Source: JAXGMQ01 sp040768585
Lineage (GTDB): Bacteria > Caldisericota > Caldisericia > JAAYUI01
NCBI GenBank assembly: GCA_040768585.1
Contig: JAXGMQ010000001.1
Coordinates: 62,001 to 126,000, forward strand
DNA: 64,000 nt
Direction of reading: 5' to 3'
Position numbers and translations under genes: made by a program. Under the pieces are notes generated by a model. It ran no database searches. It was not told the origin of the DNA and worked only from the letters and a program-made list of their open reading frames with translations. Each line of letters begins with the position of its first letter. Positions within the stretch are counted from its first letter, which is position 1. Below, in pieces: positions 1 through 8,691 of the stretch.

Positions 1-73
1 TTCTGATAGGCGAAAAGCCGTAAACAAGATAAAACTTAGCACAAGAAAACCAAGACAGAATTAGTCCAATCCG

Positions 74-102
74 TTTACAAGATGGTGATTTTTCTCTATA
101 CT
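74..102 (+). promoter_or_regulatory. Sigma-A-type promoter for the FHA/kinase operon
   Basis: TTTACA (74-79) and TATACT (97-102) are separated by 17 bases, close to the vegetative consensus. A Shine-Dalgarno GGAGGT follows at 119-124, just before the ATG at 128. It would drive the FHA gene and probably the kinase downstream. Seen by eye only; no start-site data. Confidence 0.6.
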
Positions 103-127
103 GACTCCGGTAGTTTATGGAGGTCAT

Positions 128-643
128 ATGCAGACGTGCACGAGATGCAACAGGTTCAACATCGAGGGTTCCACAAGGTGTGAGTTTTGCGGTGAGGATA
201 TCGGATCAAACGGCAAGCTAATCGATGAAATACTTGAAAAACCGTCTCTCATCAGGTTCCCTCACCCCCCGAGTACAGTCACAACTCCACACCCAATAAT
301 CAGAAAGAGGATGAATATGATAGGTAAGTTGACCATGAATGATGAAAAAGAATTCATTCTCGATGGCAACAGGGAGTTCCTCATCGGCAGGTCTGACGTT
401 GTATCTGGAATCGAACCTGAGATCGACTTGACAAACGTTGACAAAGATATGGTCACATCCAGAAAACACGCAAGGGTTGTAAAACGCGGAGATGCCTATT
501 TTATAGAAGACCTTGAATCAACCAATTTTACCTACTTGAATGGCAGAATGCTATCGCCTCAAACTCCTACCAAACTTGATGACGGAGACGTGATAAGGAT
601 TGGCAAGATTTATTTGGTCTTCAGCCATGTCAACCGCGACTGA
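128..643 (+). CDS. FHA-domain protein with N-terminal zinc ribbon
   Basis: 171 residues. The N-terminus carries two CxxC pairs (C4/C7 and C18/C21), a small zinc-ribbon pattern. A proline-rich linker leads to an FHA domain at about residues 66-168, with the family motifs GRSD (87-90), SRKH (111-114) and STNFTYLNG (131-139). FHA domains bind phosphothreonine peptides, so a role as substrate or reader of the Ser/Thr kinase encoded 75 bases downstream is likely; that link is inferred from position. No signal peptide or membrane segment is seen, so it should be cytoplasmic. The ATG at 128 is supported by GGAGGT at 119-124. It ends in TGA. Family assignment is firm; the partner is not shown. Confidence 0.85.
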   Translation: MQTCTRCNRFNIEGSTRCEFCGEDIGSNGKLIDEILEKPSLIRFPHPPSTVTTPHPIIRKRMNMIGKLTMNDEKEFILDGNREFLIGRSDVVSGIEPEIDLTNVDKDMVTSRKHARVVKRGDAYFIEDLESTNFTYLNGRMLSPQTPTKLDDGDVIRIGKIYLVFSHVNRD

Positions 644-718
644 GTTTGGAAGAAACCATATTTGGATATGTTTTGTATTGGTTGTGTATGTTTGCCCATA
701 AAAATCAGGAGTGAGTGA

Positions 719-3106
719 GTGGAAAACAGAATCCTCGTAAAAAAGTATAAACTTCTTGAACCAATCGCCACAGGCGGCATGGCAACGGTGTATCTTGCGA
801 AAAACATGGCAACAGATGAGATAATCGTTGCCAAAATCCCAAACTTTGCGGGACTACCCAATCGCGAGAAACTGGAAAAACGTTTTTTAAGAGAAGCACA
901 GATACTTTCAAAGATTGACAGCAAGTACGTCGTTCGCATTCATGACTATGGCAAGGATGAGATGTCGGGTGACTACTTTTTGATACTTGAGTATCTCCAC
1001 GGGAAAACCCTTGAGGAGATCGTGTTGGATTCAGAAAGACTCCCGGTTCCAACCGTTATCGATCTGACGCTGCAACTTGCAAGCGTACTGAAAGACCTCC
1101 ATTCACAAGGAATTGTCCATAGAGATATCAAATCCAGCAATGTTAAAATAACATCAGAAGGCAATATCAAGCTCTTTGACTTCGGGATAAGCAAAGGTCA
1201 GGATATGCCAGCCATGACACGCTCATCTGACTTTCTTGGCACAATTCAGTACATGTCCCCAGAGCAGACCGACGGTAGGGATGTTGACATCCGCTCTGAT
1301 ATATATTCCCTCGGAATTGTGCTCTACGAGATGCTCTTTGGTGAGCTACCGTTTGACGCTCCATCCCCCGTTGAGCTCATAGAGATGCAGCGAAAAAGAA
1401 AACCGAGAATCCCACCAGAAGCCAAAGAGAGGGATATTCCATCTTCTCTCCTTTCGCTCATGCTGCGGTGCTTGCAAAAAGACCCTCTTGATAGATACCA
1501 AACTCCTGACGAATTGATAAGCGCTCTGAATGTGGTTGCTGAGAGCACAGGCATGTCAGCCCATGAAAGAGACAGGTTGAGACGAACAAGATTTACTCAA
1601 GTCACCACCCACAAACCACCTGTGCCAACCTACCAGAAAAGGCAAAAACAGAGGAAGGTAGCTGTTATATCAACCGTTGCAGCGTTATTGGTGGCAATAG
1701 GGGGAGGGCTTTTCCTCTGGAAGGGTTGTGAAACCGCAAAAGAACCTGACTATATGATTGCCCAGGGCGAACAGATTGAAGAAGTTATCCCGCTGACTGT
1801 TCCACCAGGATACGAACAAATCGTAGCCTCTACTTCAGAGGTACCACCAGGATTAATTGTTGACATCACTCAATCCGATGAAGACAAAAATTTGTGGGTT
1901 TTGAATGCTTTCTCAAAATTCACAACACCCCTCGGTGTATATCCTGTCGACATATCGGTCAATTACCAAGGAACAAACGGTAGAAGTGATAGTGAGATAA
2001 TCACTGTCTACTTCGAGGTGATTGAAGGCAACATCAAAAGAACTCTTAAGCAGGTCATAACCCTTGAGGATGCGCAGAGCAGTCCTAGTGACGATGTGGA
2101 GGACGTGATTGAAATAGACGGCAGATACTACATCCCAGCAAACACAATTGCCAAAGCCACAGGAGCCACAAACCAATTCGATAAGGATAAAGGCGAACTC
2201 ACGATAAGCCAACCGGATAGGACAACAATCCTCACCGATGGTCAAAAGAAGGCAATCATCAACGGTGAGGAAAAGGATATCCCAGACGCTCCGGTCAGAG
2301 TATCTGACACATTGGTCATCCCCGACACAACTGCAGAGGAAACGTTGAACGTCGAGGTTGAAGCAAATCCGGAAGAAAACACAGTCGAAGTTATATACAA
2401 AGAGCCTGAGCCCGGCTCGGAGGTCACCTTCATAACACTGGATGAACAAAAGAACCAGATCGACGGCGCTCTTGTGTACTTCGGCAAGATTTATAAAGGC
2501 AAAACCCCTCTCGTTCTAGAACTACCCAACAACGATTACGTCGTGACAATTGAACTTGAGGGCTATGAGATTGTAACAGACTCGATAAACCTTGAATCAA
2601 TCCAGATACTTGACAAGAAGTACATACTCAAAAAAATCCCAGAAGAGAAACCTGAGGAAAAACCAGAAGAGAAACCCGTGTCCCTATACGGGAATCTTGA
2701 GTTGTCAGTCAATGTTCCATGGGGTGATTTTATCGTCGCTGGAAAAACATATGCAAACAGAAAGACACTCTCACTTTCAAAGTTGCCGGCTGGAGAATAT
2801 CTGGTCACATACAGGCTAAGAGGTTTTGAAGACAAGAAGTCGACTCTCACTATAAGGGGTGACGAGACAACCCGATACGACTTTGTTGTCAACTCAGGAA
2901 GGTTGATAATTAATTCCAAACCTCAGGGAACTGTATACTTTGACAACTTCCCAATGGAAACTCCCACCACGCCTTTCGATATGGAGATTGCTGCTGGAAA
3001 GTACACCATTAAAATAGACAAATCGCACTATGTAACAGATGTCCTTGAAGTAGTTATCGAACCTGGAAAAACAGCGAATATATACAGAGAGTTAACGCCA
3101 AAATGA
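719..3106 (+). CDS. Membrane Ser/Thr protein kinase with stalk-like and PEGA-like extracellular domains
   Basis: 795 residues with a GTG start at 719 (CAGGAG at 706-711). Residues 8-270 are a bacterial (PknB-type) protein kinase: glycine loop ATGGMATVY, ATP-binding K39, catalytic HRD 134-136, DFG at 154-156 and an APE-like MSPEQ. A single membrane segment lies at about 315-335, followed by an extracellular part. That part holds a divergent copper-amine-oxidase-N-like stretch (about 440-560), a short EEKP-repeat linker (about 640-652) and PEGA-like beta repeats to the C-terminus. The kinase should act in the cytoplasm and sense envelope state outside. It sits between an FHA protein and a secreted propeller protein whose ATG overlaps this stop by 4 bases, so the three are probably one operon. 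Confidence 0.9.
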   Translation: MENRILVKKYKLLEPIATGGMATVYLAKNMATDEIIVAKIPNFAGLPNREKLEKRFLREAQILSKIDSKYVVRIHDYGKDEMSGDYFLILEYLHGKTLEEIVLDSERLPVPTVIDLTLQLASVLKDLHSQGIVHRDIKSSNVKITSEGNIKLFDFGISKGQDMPAMTRSSDFLGTIQYMSPEQTDGRDVDIRSDIYSLGIVLYEMLFGELPFDAPSPVELIEMQRKRKPRIPPEAKERDIPSSLLSLMLRCLQKDPLDRYQTPDELISALNVVAESTGMSAHERDRLRRTRFTQVTTHKPPVPTYQKRQKQRKVAVISTVAALLVAIGGGLFLWKGCETAKEPDYMIAQGEQIEEVIPLTVPPGYEQIVASTSEVPPGLIVDITQSDEDKNLWVLNAFSKFTTPLGVYPVDISVNYQGTNGRSDSEIITVYFEVIEGNIKRTLKQVITLEDAQSSPSDDVEDVIEIDGRYYIPANTIAKATGATNQFDKDKGELTISQPDRTTILTDGQKKAIINGEEKDIPDAPVRVSDTLVIPDTTAEETLNVEVEANPEENTVEVIYKEPEPGSEVTFITLDEQKNQIDGALVYFGKIYKGKTPLVLELPNNDYVVTIELEGYEIVTDSINLESIQILDKKYILKKIPEEKPEEKPEEKPVSLYGNLELSVNVPWGDFIVAGKTYANRKTLSLSKLPAGEYLVTYRLRGFEDKKSTLTIRGDETTRYDFVVNSGRLIINSKPQGTVYFDNFPMETPTTPFDMEIAAGKYTIKIDKSHYVTDVLEVVIEPGKTANIYRELTPK

Positions 3107-5844
3107 TAGCCAGAAAGAGTACATGCGTTTGGCTGACACTGGTTTTATTTGTTTTACTTTGTCTACCTGGTTATCAGTTCGTCGAAGTGACAGCCGAGGA
3201 TTACGAAGAAAACTATGGTTCGTGGACTATGTTTGGTCATGACTCTTGGCACTCAGGAGCAACCGAATCCAATCTCGTGCCAAACATTAGAATGTCACCT
3301 TCCAACTCTTGGTCATACTCTGTTAACCTAAAGGACAACGAATCGATAAGCTGGAGCCCAGCTGTAACTGATGGCAAGAATATTTATCTTTTGTACTCAA
3401 TCTTTGGGCAAACCATGGAGGGTGGTCAACACAGATACGAGAGCAATATAGTAAGACTTCCCATCACCAGAGAAATACTCGCTGATGGCTCCGAATCGAA
3501 AGAGTTTTCAGTTAAGGTAAAAAACATTGATATCGACCCAGTTGTAGTTCCAGGCGACAGGAGTCTCGCCTCTCCAGCCATTGTTACAATTAGCGGTGAA
3601 CCTGTTGTCGTGTGTCCACAGACAAACGGGATGATTAGCTTTTTCGACAGCAACCTCGAAACATTCATATCAGGCAAGACAGTGAGTGACACCAGAGAAA
3701 AGGGCCCAATTCTTTCGTCTCCCACGATTGTTGACGGTGATTTATTTATCGGCTCTGATGACAACCTCTGTGTGAAATTTGTCCAACCCTATTCCAACCT
3801 CACAAGAAAACAATACACCAACGACGATATGGGGCTCATTGCCGGATCCCCTGCTGTGTTTGAGGACTACATAATATTCGGTGATATGAATGGCTATATC
3901 TGGATTTTCAATCACAAAAACCAAAAGCTCATCGAGAAAATCGAAACGAAAACAGCAGATGGAAAAACTATTCGGATATACTCGCCAACAATTGCCAAAT
4001 ACTCAAACCAGTATTATGCGATTTTTCATGGAACATATGGGCATTTGATACGGGTTTCTTTGAATAAGAAAACACTCGGTCAGACCAAAATTCTAAATCT
4101 ATCGAGTGGTAGTGTTTCAACACCGCTTGTCTCCGGCAGATACATCTACGCCGGTGATTCAAAAGGATTATTATACAAAACCGATATATCCTCGTTTGAA
4201 GTGATAGACTCAATCCAGCTTGATCAGGGAGTTCGATCACAACCAATACTCTCAAATGGATTTTTGTATGTGACTACATCAGATTTTGAGAAGACATCAG
4301 GCAGTCTCTACATCCTGGAGATTGACAATGAGTCAAAAGAGCTAAATGCAGACAGACTCAAAAAAGAGGATACGTCAGGATCATTTGCCAATGCAATCAT
4401 TGTTGGTGACTATCTCTTTGTGCCAACCAATGATGGAAGCATAAAAAGGTTCGAGGGGATTAAGCTCTCCATCAAATGTTCAGCTGATTCCATAAACTTT
4501 GGAGATGTCACAAAAAGCGACAAGCTTGAGACAAGAAGCTTCACTCTCCAAAAGCAGAGTGACAACCCAAAAACACTTAGTGGAACGATTGAGGTTTATC
4601 CAGATTGGATAAAACTTGATCGATATGAATTCTCTGGGGATATTTCAAAAATCAATGTTTCAATCGATCCCTCCAAGCTACCCAAGGGAAACAATGAAGG
4701 CAAGATTTATGTCAATTCAAACGCCGAGAACGTTGAGATAAAGGTAAAAGTAAACATAGTCCTGGATTTTAAAACCAACATCGATTCTCTCAGCTATAAA
4801 GCAGCATTTGAAGGAAAAGACATCGATGATTCATTCAATCTATACTTCGACTACTCGGATGAAAACATCTCTTTTGACAAAGGGATTATGTCTGATAAGG
4901 GGTGGATTACAAATTTCAGGGGGAGCAGAACTCTGAGTTCACAGAGGAGGGACATAGACATTCCCTTTACGATAAAAGTCTCAGAATTGCCAATTGGAAA
5001 GCATACCGCTGTCATCTCAGTTGAATCTGACCAGGGGGTAAGAAAATATATCGATGTTCTCGTCGAAATCACTGAACAACCACCGAATCCGATATTCAAA
5101 GGCGATTCGGACAATGTAACAATCCCAATCGAGAATTGTTTTATCTCTGAAACCCACACGGTGAAATTCATAATTGAAAACACGGGTGGGAGGGGAATAT
5201 CCTTTGATTCAGAGAGCATTGAAACAAAAAACAATTGGATCGATATACAGCTTGTCAGTTTCGAGGATGATGACGATACCCTTGAGGTTGTCTGTGATAT
5301 TGATTCATATTCGGCAATGCTCTGGCCAAGAGGCAACGATTCCGACACAAGCTCCTCAGAACTCTTCACAGTCCATGTGAACGGAAAACCATTCAACTTC
5401 GGTGTAAAGATTGTTGCAAATGAGATTGATGTTTGCGAGATTGCCTTTGTCATCGGCAGCGACGAGTACACCGTCAACGGCAGAACACTTACCGTCTCAC
5501 CGCCACCATTCATCTCGGATAACGGTAACACTATGGTTCCGATAAGGCCCATCGCTGAACCTCTTGAGAAGTTCTATGACGCTGACATCGAATGGGTGGG
5601 TGAGCTCAAGACGGTCTTGTTTACACTCGGAGACACAACACTTCGACTTGTAATCGGATACAATAGCGCAATCCTTGAGCTGCCAGATGGGTCGATAAAT
5701 ACGCTGCCAATGAATTCTCCTCCGGTTATTGTCAACGGAAGAACATTCCTTCCCCCAAGAACGATTGCTGAGGCTTTTGGGGCAAAGGTAGAATGGATTG
5801 CAGACCAGAGAAAAGCCGTGTTTACCTTCTCAAAACCGAATTAG
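3103..5844 (+). CDS. Secreted PQQ-like beta-propeller protein with C-terminal stalk (copper amine oxidase N-like) domain
   Basis: 913 residues. Residues 1-31 are a signal peptide (hydrophobic LTLVLFVLLCLPG). The propeller begins with WTMFGHDSWHSGATESN, typical of PQQ-like repeats, and runs to about 450. A central region of beta-sandwich-like segments follows. The last ~130 residues are a stalk domain with the usual TMVPIRPIAE and RTFLPPRTIAEAFGA motifs and a terminal VEWIADQRKAVFTF. These domains occur in exported proteins of anaerobic Firmicutes and relatives; the exact function is unknown. The start overlaps the kinase stop (ATGA), suggesting translational coupling and a role as surface partner or ligand of the kinase. 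No catalytic residues are recognised. Confidence 0.8.
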   Translation: MIARKSTCVWLTLVLFVLLCLPGYQFVEVTAEDYEENYGSWTMFGHDSWHSGATESNLVPNIRMSPSNSWSYSVNLKDNESISWSPAVTDGKNIYLLYSIFGQTMEGGQHRYESNIVRLPITREILADGSESKEFSVKVKNIDIDPVVVPGDRSLASPAIVTISGEPVVVCPQTNGMISFFDSNLETFISGKTVSDTREKGPILSSPTIVDGDLFIGSDDNLCVKFVQPYSNLTRKQYTNDDMGLIAGSPAVFEDYIIFGDMNGYIWIFNHKNQKLIEKIETKTADGKTIRIYSPTIAKYSNQYYAIFHGTYGHLIRVSLNKKTLGQTKILNLSSGSVSTPLVSGRYIYAGDSKGLLYKTDISSFEVIDSIQLDQGVRSQPILSNGFLYVTTSDFEKTSGSLYILEIDNESKELNADRLKKEDTSGSFANAIIVGDYLFVPTNDGSIKRFEGIKLSIKCSADSINFGDVTKSDKLETRSFTLQKQSDNPKTLSGTIEVYPDWIKLDRYEFSGDISKINVSIDPSKLPKGNNEGKIYVNSNAENVEIKVKVNIVLDFKTNIDSLSYKAAFEGKDIDDSFNLYFDYSDENISFDKGIMSDKGWITNFRGSRTLSSQRRDIDIPFTIKVSELPIGKHTAVISVESDQGVRKYIDVLVEITEQPPNPIFKGDSDNVTIPIENCFISETHTVKFIIENTGGRGISFDSESIETKNNWIDIQLVSFEDDDDTLEVVCDIDSYSAMLWPRGNDSDTSSSELFTVHVNGKPFNFGVKIVANEIDVCEIAFVIGSDEYTVNGRTLTVSPPPFISDNGNTMVPIRPIAEPLEKFYDADIEWVGELKTVLFTLGDTTLRLVIGYNSAILELPDGSINTLPMNSPPVIVNGRTFLPPRTIAEAFGAKVEWIADQRKAVFTFSKPN

Positions 5845-6111
5845 AACACTGTAAAAACGGTGTCGATTTTCGCCACTTCAACCTAAGGTGGTCTCGGGAA
5901 GGGATTGTCCACGGCCGTCATCTTGATAAGTCAGTGAGAACAGACGCACATCCATCAAAAAACCAAACATGGAAAATACTGCCACAACCAGCAGCAGTGT
6001 CACGCATATGGATTCTCAGAAACATCCACTGAATCACAAACAGGATGCATCCATCCCTACAGCATCGCATACACCAAATCCGTGACAGATAGTATCCAAT
6101 CAGAACGAATA

Positions 6112-7539
6112 TTAGTCGTGTATATCCTTCTGTTCTCCAACCATTTTTACTATATCATCATACCTCTTGTTGTATTCTTGAATCGACTCCCAAATGGCAT
6201 TTGCGACGGGCTCCCAGTCTCTAGCAGCTCTATCAATTTTTTCATAGATTGTTGGATTAAGGAGCGGCAGTGAACCATCTTCTGAGACTGTAGCTCCTGC
6301 TTCAGACACAGCCTTTCTCAATTGCCACGGTCTATCAACAATCCAGCAGGGTCTCATTGGGTTGCCCTCATATGCCGGTTCCTGGTATTTTCTCATCGTC
6401 TCAAAAAGTTTTGATGTCCTTAGTACTTCCATCAACGATTTTGAGCCAATATTATCTCCCTCACTATGAAAATGAACAAAAGCACAAGGCTCTACATCAC
6501 CATTTGAGGTTATATGAACATATCTCCTGCCGGCAGCGAGACAGCCATCTGTTATTGGTCCATCATTCCAGAAATCCGCCACAACAATGGGCTTGTCATG
6601 TCGTATCTCGTTGCTTCTCTTCCACATGTGCCTCCTCATCTCCGGAGTCAACACCATGTCAAAGTTAGGATCTCTGCCAATGGGTATGTACATGAAATAC
6701 CACAAGAGAAGAGCGCCTTTATCGACCATGAAGTCAATGAACTCATTTGATGTAATCTCTTCGTGTGATTCTTTTGTGGCGGTGCAAGATAACCCAAAGC
6801 CAACTCCATGTCGGTTTAGGTTATCCATTGCCTTCATCACCCTTTTCCAGGCTCCAGCCCCTCTCCTCTTATCTGTCCTCTCTTCGAATCCCTCTAGAGA
6901 GAAACAAGCAAATCCATTACCACACTCACAGAATTCTTTAGCAAATTCTGGGATAGCAAGCATCGAGCCATTTGTATAAAAGTGAAAACTGATATCGCTG
7001 TGCTTTTTCATGATATCGAAAAGACGAGGGTATAACGTGGGCTCACCACCACTTACAGTCACGAAATATATCCCCATCTCCTTGGCTTCGGTAAGCATCC
7101 TGTCAAAAAGCTCATATGGCATGTCCTGTCCATTGAAGTTTGCTGCCCAACAACCCTCACAGCGGTAGTTACAACGCTCTGTTGGATCAATAAGCAAGAA
7201 GAATGGAAGTGGCATCTTAAACTTTTCTTCAAGCTCAATTGTTTTTTTCCTGCCAACAACAAGAGAATTCACAAAGAAATTCAAGAGTGATTTTTGAATC
7301 CACTCAGGGTTTTTTGATAGAACACTCTCTAGCAATTTTTTTTGAGGACTATTCTCTTTCGCCAGATTAACCTTAAGCATTTCCAAGAATTCCCTATCAC
7401 ATTTCCGTCTTGTGATGAGTCGTGCAACAGTAATTAGGTTGTCTATCCTTGAACCCAGCTCCCCGGATTTGAGATAGTAGAGCATCGAACCGACAGCCTT
7501 TTGACCGGCTCTCATTTTTATTGAATCCAACGCATTCAT
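6112..7539 (-). CDS. Radical SAM/SPASM-type protein
   Basis: 475 residues. The radical SAM cluster motif is C123-x3-C127-x2-C130 (ERCNYRCEGC), followed by a VSGGEPTLYP motif that binds the SAM amino group. The C-terminal third has a SPASM-like cysteine pattern (GCLAAGRRYVHITSNGDVEPC and a later RPCW), expected to bind an auxiliary iron-sulfur cluster. The ~110-residue N-terminal helical region has no family I recognise. SPASM enzymes modify peptides or proteins, but no precursor peptide is visible nearby, so the substrate is open. It lies 16 bases after a winged-helix regulator on the same strand, with an AAAGGG ribosome site before the ATG. The two look co-transcribed. Confidence 0.85.
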   Translation of the reverse strand: MNALDSIKMRAGQKAVGSMLYYLKSGELGSRIDNLITVARLITRRKCDREFLEMLKVNLAKENSPQKKLLESVLSKNPEWIQKSLLNFFVNSLVVGRKKTIELEEKFKMPLPFFLLIDPTERCNYRCEGCWAANFNGQDMPYELFDRMLTEAKEMGIYFVTVSGGEPTLYPRLFDIMKKHSDISFHFYTNGSMLAIPEFAKEFCECGNGFACFSLEGFEERTDKRRGAGAWKRVMKAMDNLNRHGVGFGLSCTATKESHEEITSNEFIDFMVDKGALLLWYFMYIPIGRDPNFDMVLTPEMRRHMWKRSNEIRHDKPIVVADFWNDGPITDGCLAAGRRYVHITSNGDVEPCAFVHFHSEGDNIGSKSLMEVLRTSKLFETMRKYQEPAYEGNPMRPCWIVDRPWQLRKAVSEAGATVSEDGSLPLLNPTIYEKIDRAARDWEPVANAIWESIQEYNKRYDDIVKMVGEQKDIHD

Positions 7540-7555
7540 GATTTCCCTTTCTCAG

Positions 7556-8140
7556 CTAAATAGAATCCGTTTTCAACTTTCCCAAAGAAAAATGCAGCGA
7601 GGCAGTGGCAATCTTGGCGAGACTTATTAACTGGCTTTTCCCAAGATTCTTTGACGATTTCAAAAACACACTTCGAAGCATGTTGATTTTTTTGTTTGAA
7701 CCCATAACCGATTCAACCAGTCTCTTCTCGGCAATGAGAGCTTCGAAGAGTTCATTTGCAAATGACAGAACCCACTTTCCACCATGGGAGGCATTTGGCT
7801 CGATCCTTGATAGGATTTCAGGGATACAGATGTAGGCAATTCCTATTGCGTGACTCAGGGAGACAACACAACCAATTAGATTAGAGTGTGTTTCGGACTC
7901 GCAGGCCTCAATTTGACCAAGCTCAGTTAAATTAAAAAGTAGTCTTGATCTGCCTGGTTTCTTATCGTTTACAAATTCTCTTTTAACAAGTCCATCCCTC
8001 ACGAGAATCAGCATCATATCATATGCCGACCAATCTCCCACCCCCATATCACGAGCGACTACAGAGTAATGGACAGGGCTTACGTCACCAGCCGTAAGCT
8101 TGTGTAGCGCTGATAAATATCGCCTTTGTCCGCTCTTCAT
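7556..8140 (-). CDS. Winged-helix transcriptional regulator (PadR/Rrf2-like)
   Basis: 194 residues. Residues ~1-80 look like a winged helix: VSPVHYSVVARDMGVGDWSA as the DNA-binding helix-turn-helix and a basic wing (KREFVNDKKPGRSRLLFNL) running into LTELGQ. The remainder is helical with no clear ligand pocket motif. A GGGGGAA ribosome site precedes the ATG, and a good promoter lies at 8167-8194. It is the first gene of a two-gene operon with the radical SAM enzyme and probably controls it. The exact family (PadR, Rrf2 or MarR-like) cannot be decided by eye. Confidence 0.65.
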   Translation of the reverse strand: MKSGQRRYLSALHKLTAGDVSPVHYSVVARDMGVGDWSAYDMMLILVRDGLVKREFVNDKKPGRSRLLFNLTELGQIEACESETHSNLIGCVVSLSHAIGIAYICIPEILSRIEPNASHGGKWVLSFANELFEALIAEKRLVESVMGSNKKINMLRSVFLKSSKNLGKSQLISLAKIATASLHFSLGKLKTDSI

Positions 8141-8166
8141 TCAATTCCCCCAAATAACCAAATAAA

Positions 8167-8194
8167 TTTTACCACACCTACCTTTTATGTCAAG
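8167..8194 (-). promoter_or_regulatory. Promoter for the winged-helix/radical SAM operon
   Basis: Read on the minus strand, TTGACA (8189-8194) and TAAAAT (8167-8172) are separated by 16 bases. The start codon at 8140 follows about 27 bases after the -10, with a GGGGGAA ribosome site between them. Confidence 0.6.
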
Positions 8195-8362
8195 TTGAGA
8201 CATGGTCTGCTCGTTAATACGATTCAACAGCTTGGCATTTTTTAATGACTAATTCTTCGTGCATTAACAATCACAGGGATCATATATGTATGTGTGCTGA
8301 CAATGCACTGAAGAGAATATGGAAAAACGTCCACCGATGAGTCATGGTCTATTTTGTTGCAT

Positions 8363-8386
8363 CGAATATAATATTTCATATATTCG
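8363..8386 (+). promoter_or_regulatory. Operator dyad and -10 element of the arsR-type operon
   Basis: CGAATATA (8363-8370) and TATATTCG (8379-8386) form a perfect 8-base inverted repeat with an 8-base spacer. A TATAAT (8367-8372) lies inside it, so a bound dimer would block the promoter. This is the expected layout for ArsR/SmtB autoregulation. The -35 is weak. The dyad ends 5 bases before the ATG at 8392, so that ATG, not the earlier one at 8344, must be the start. Confidence 0.65.
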
Positions 8387-8391
8387 CAATC

Positions 8392-8691
8392 ATGAAATGT
8401 AACTTCAAACCAGATAATCAAAAAGAACTCGATGAGATGACGGAAGTGTTCGCATCTCTGGCTCATCCAAAACGATTGGCAATAATCATGATAATCTCCA
8501 AAGAACCCTCTTCTGTAAAAACAATCTCTGAAAAAATGGGTTGCAGACCTCCATGCACCTCCCAGCACCTGAACATCCTCAAATCAGCCGATGTGGTTCA
8601 ATCCGAGCGGAACGGTCATGAGGTTATATATTCGGTCAAAAAAAATTGTGTTATTGAGATGATGGATTGTCTGAAGGGATGCGATCACTAA
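8392..8691 (+). CDS. ArsR/SmtB-family metal(loid)-responsive repressor
   Basis: 99 residues from ATG 8392. The open frame extends to 8344, but that would cover the promoter and operator. The sequence shows the ArsR winged helix: FASLAHPKRLAIIMII, then a recognition helix TSQHLNILKSADVV and a wing ERNGHEVIYSV. Cysteines C51 and C55 sit just before the recognition helix, with C86, C93 and C97 at the C-terminus, so thiol ligation of a soft metal or arsenic species is plausible. No clear Shine-Dalgarno is seen, and the leader would be only about a dozen bases. The permease ATG follows its stop with no gap, so the operon is translationally tight. Confidence 0.85.
   Translation: MKCNFKPDNQKELDEMTEVFASLAHPKRLAIIMIISKEPSSVKTISEKMGCRPPCTSQHLNILKSADVVQSERNGHEVIYSVKKNCVIEMMDCLKGCDH

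Noticed and set aside
5846..5866. Short hairpin after the first stalk protein
   Set aside because: Stem has a mismatch and is too weak to call a terminator.
8344..8391. Earlier start for the arsR gene
   Set aside because: It would place the operator and -10 inside the coding region; no ribosome site supports it.
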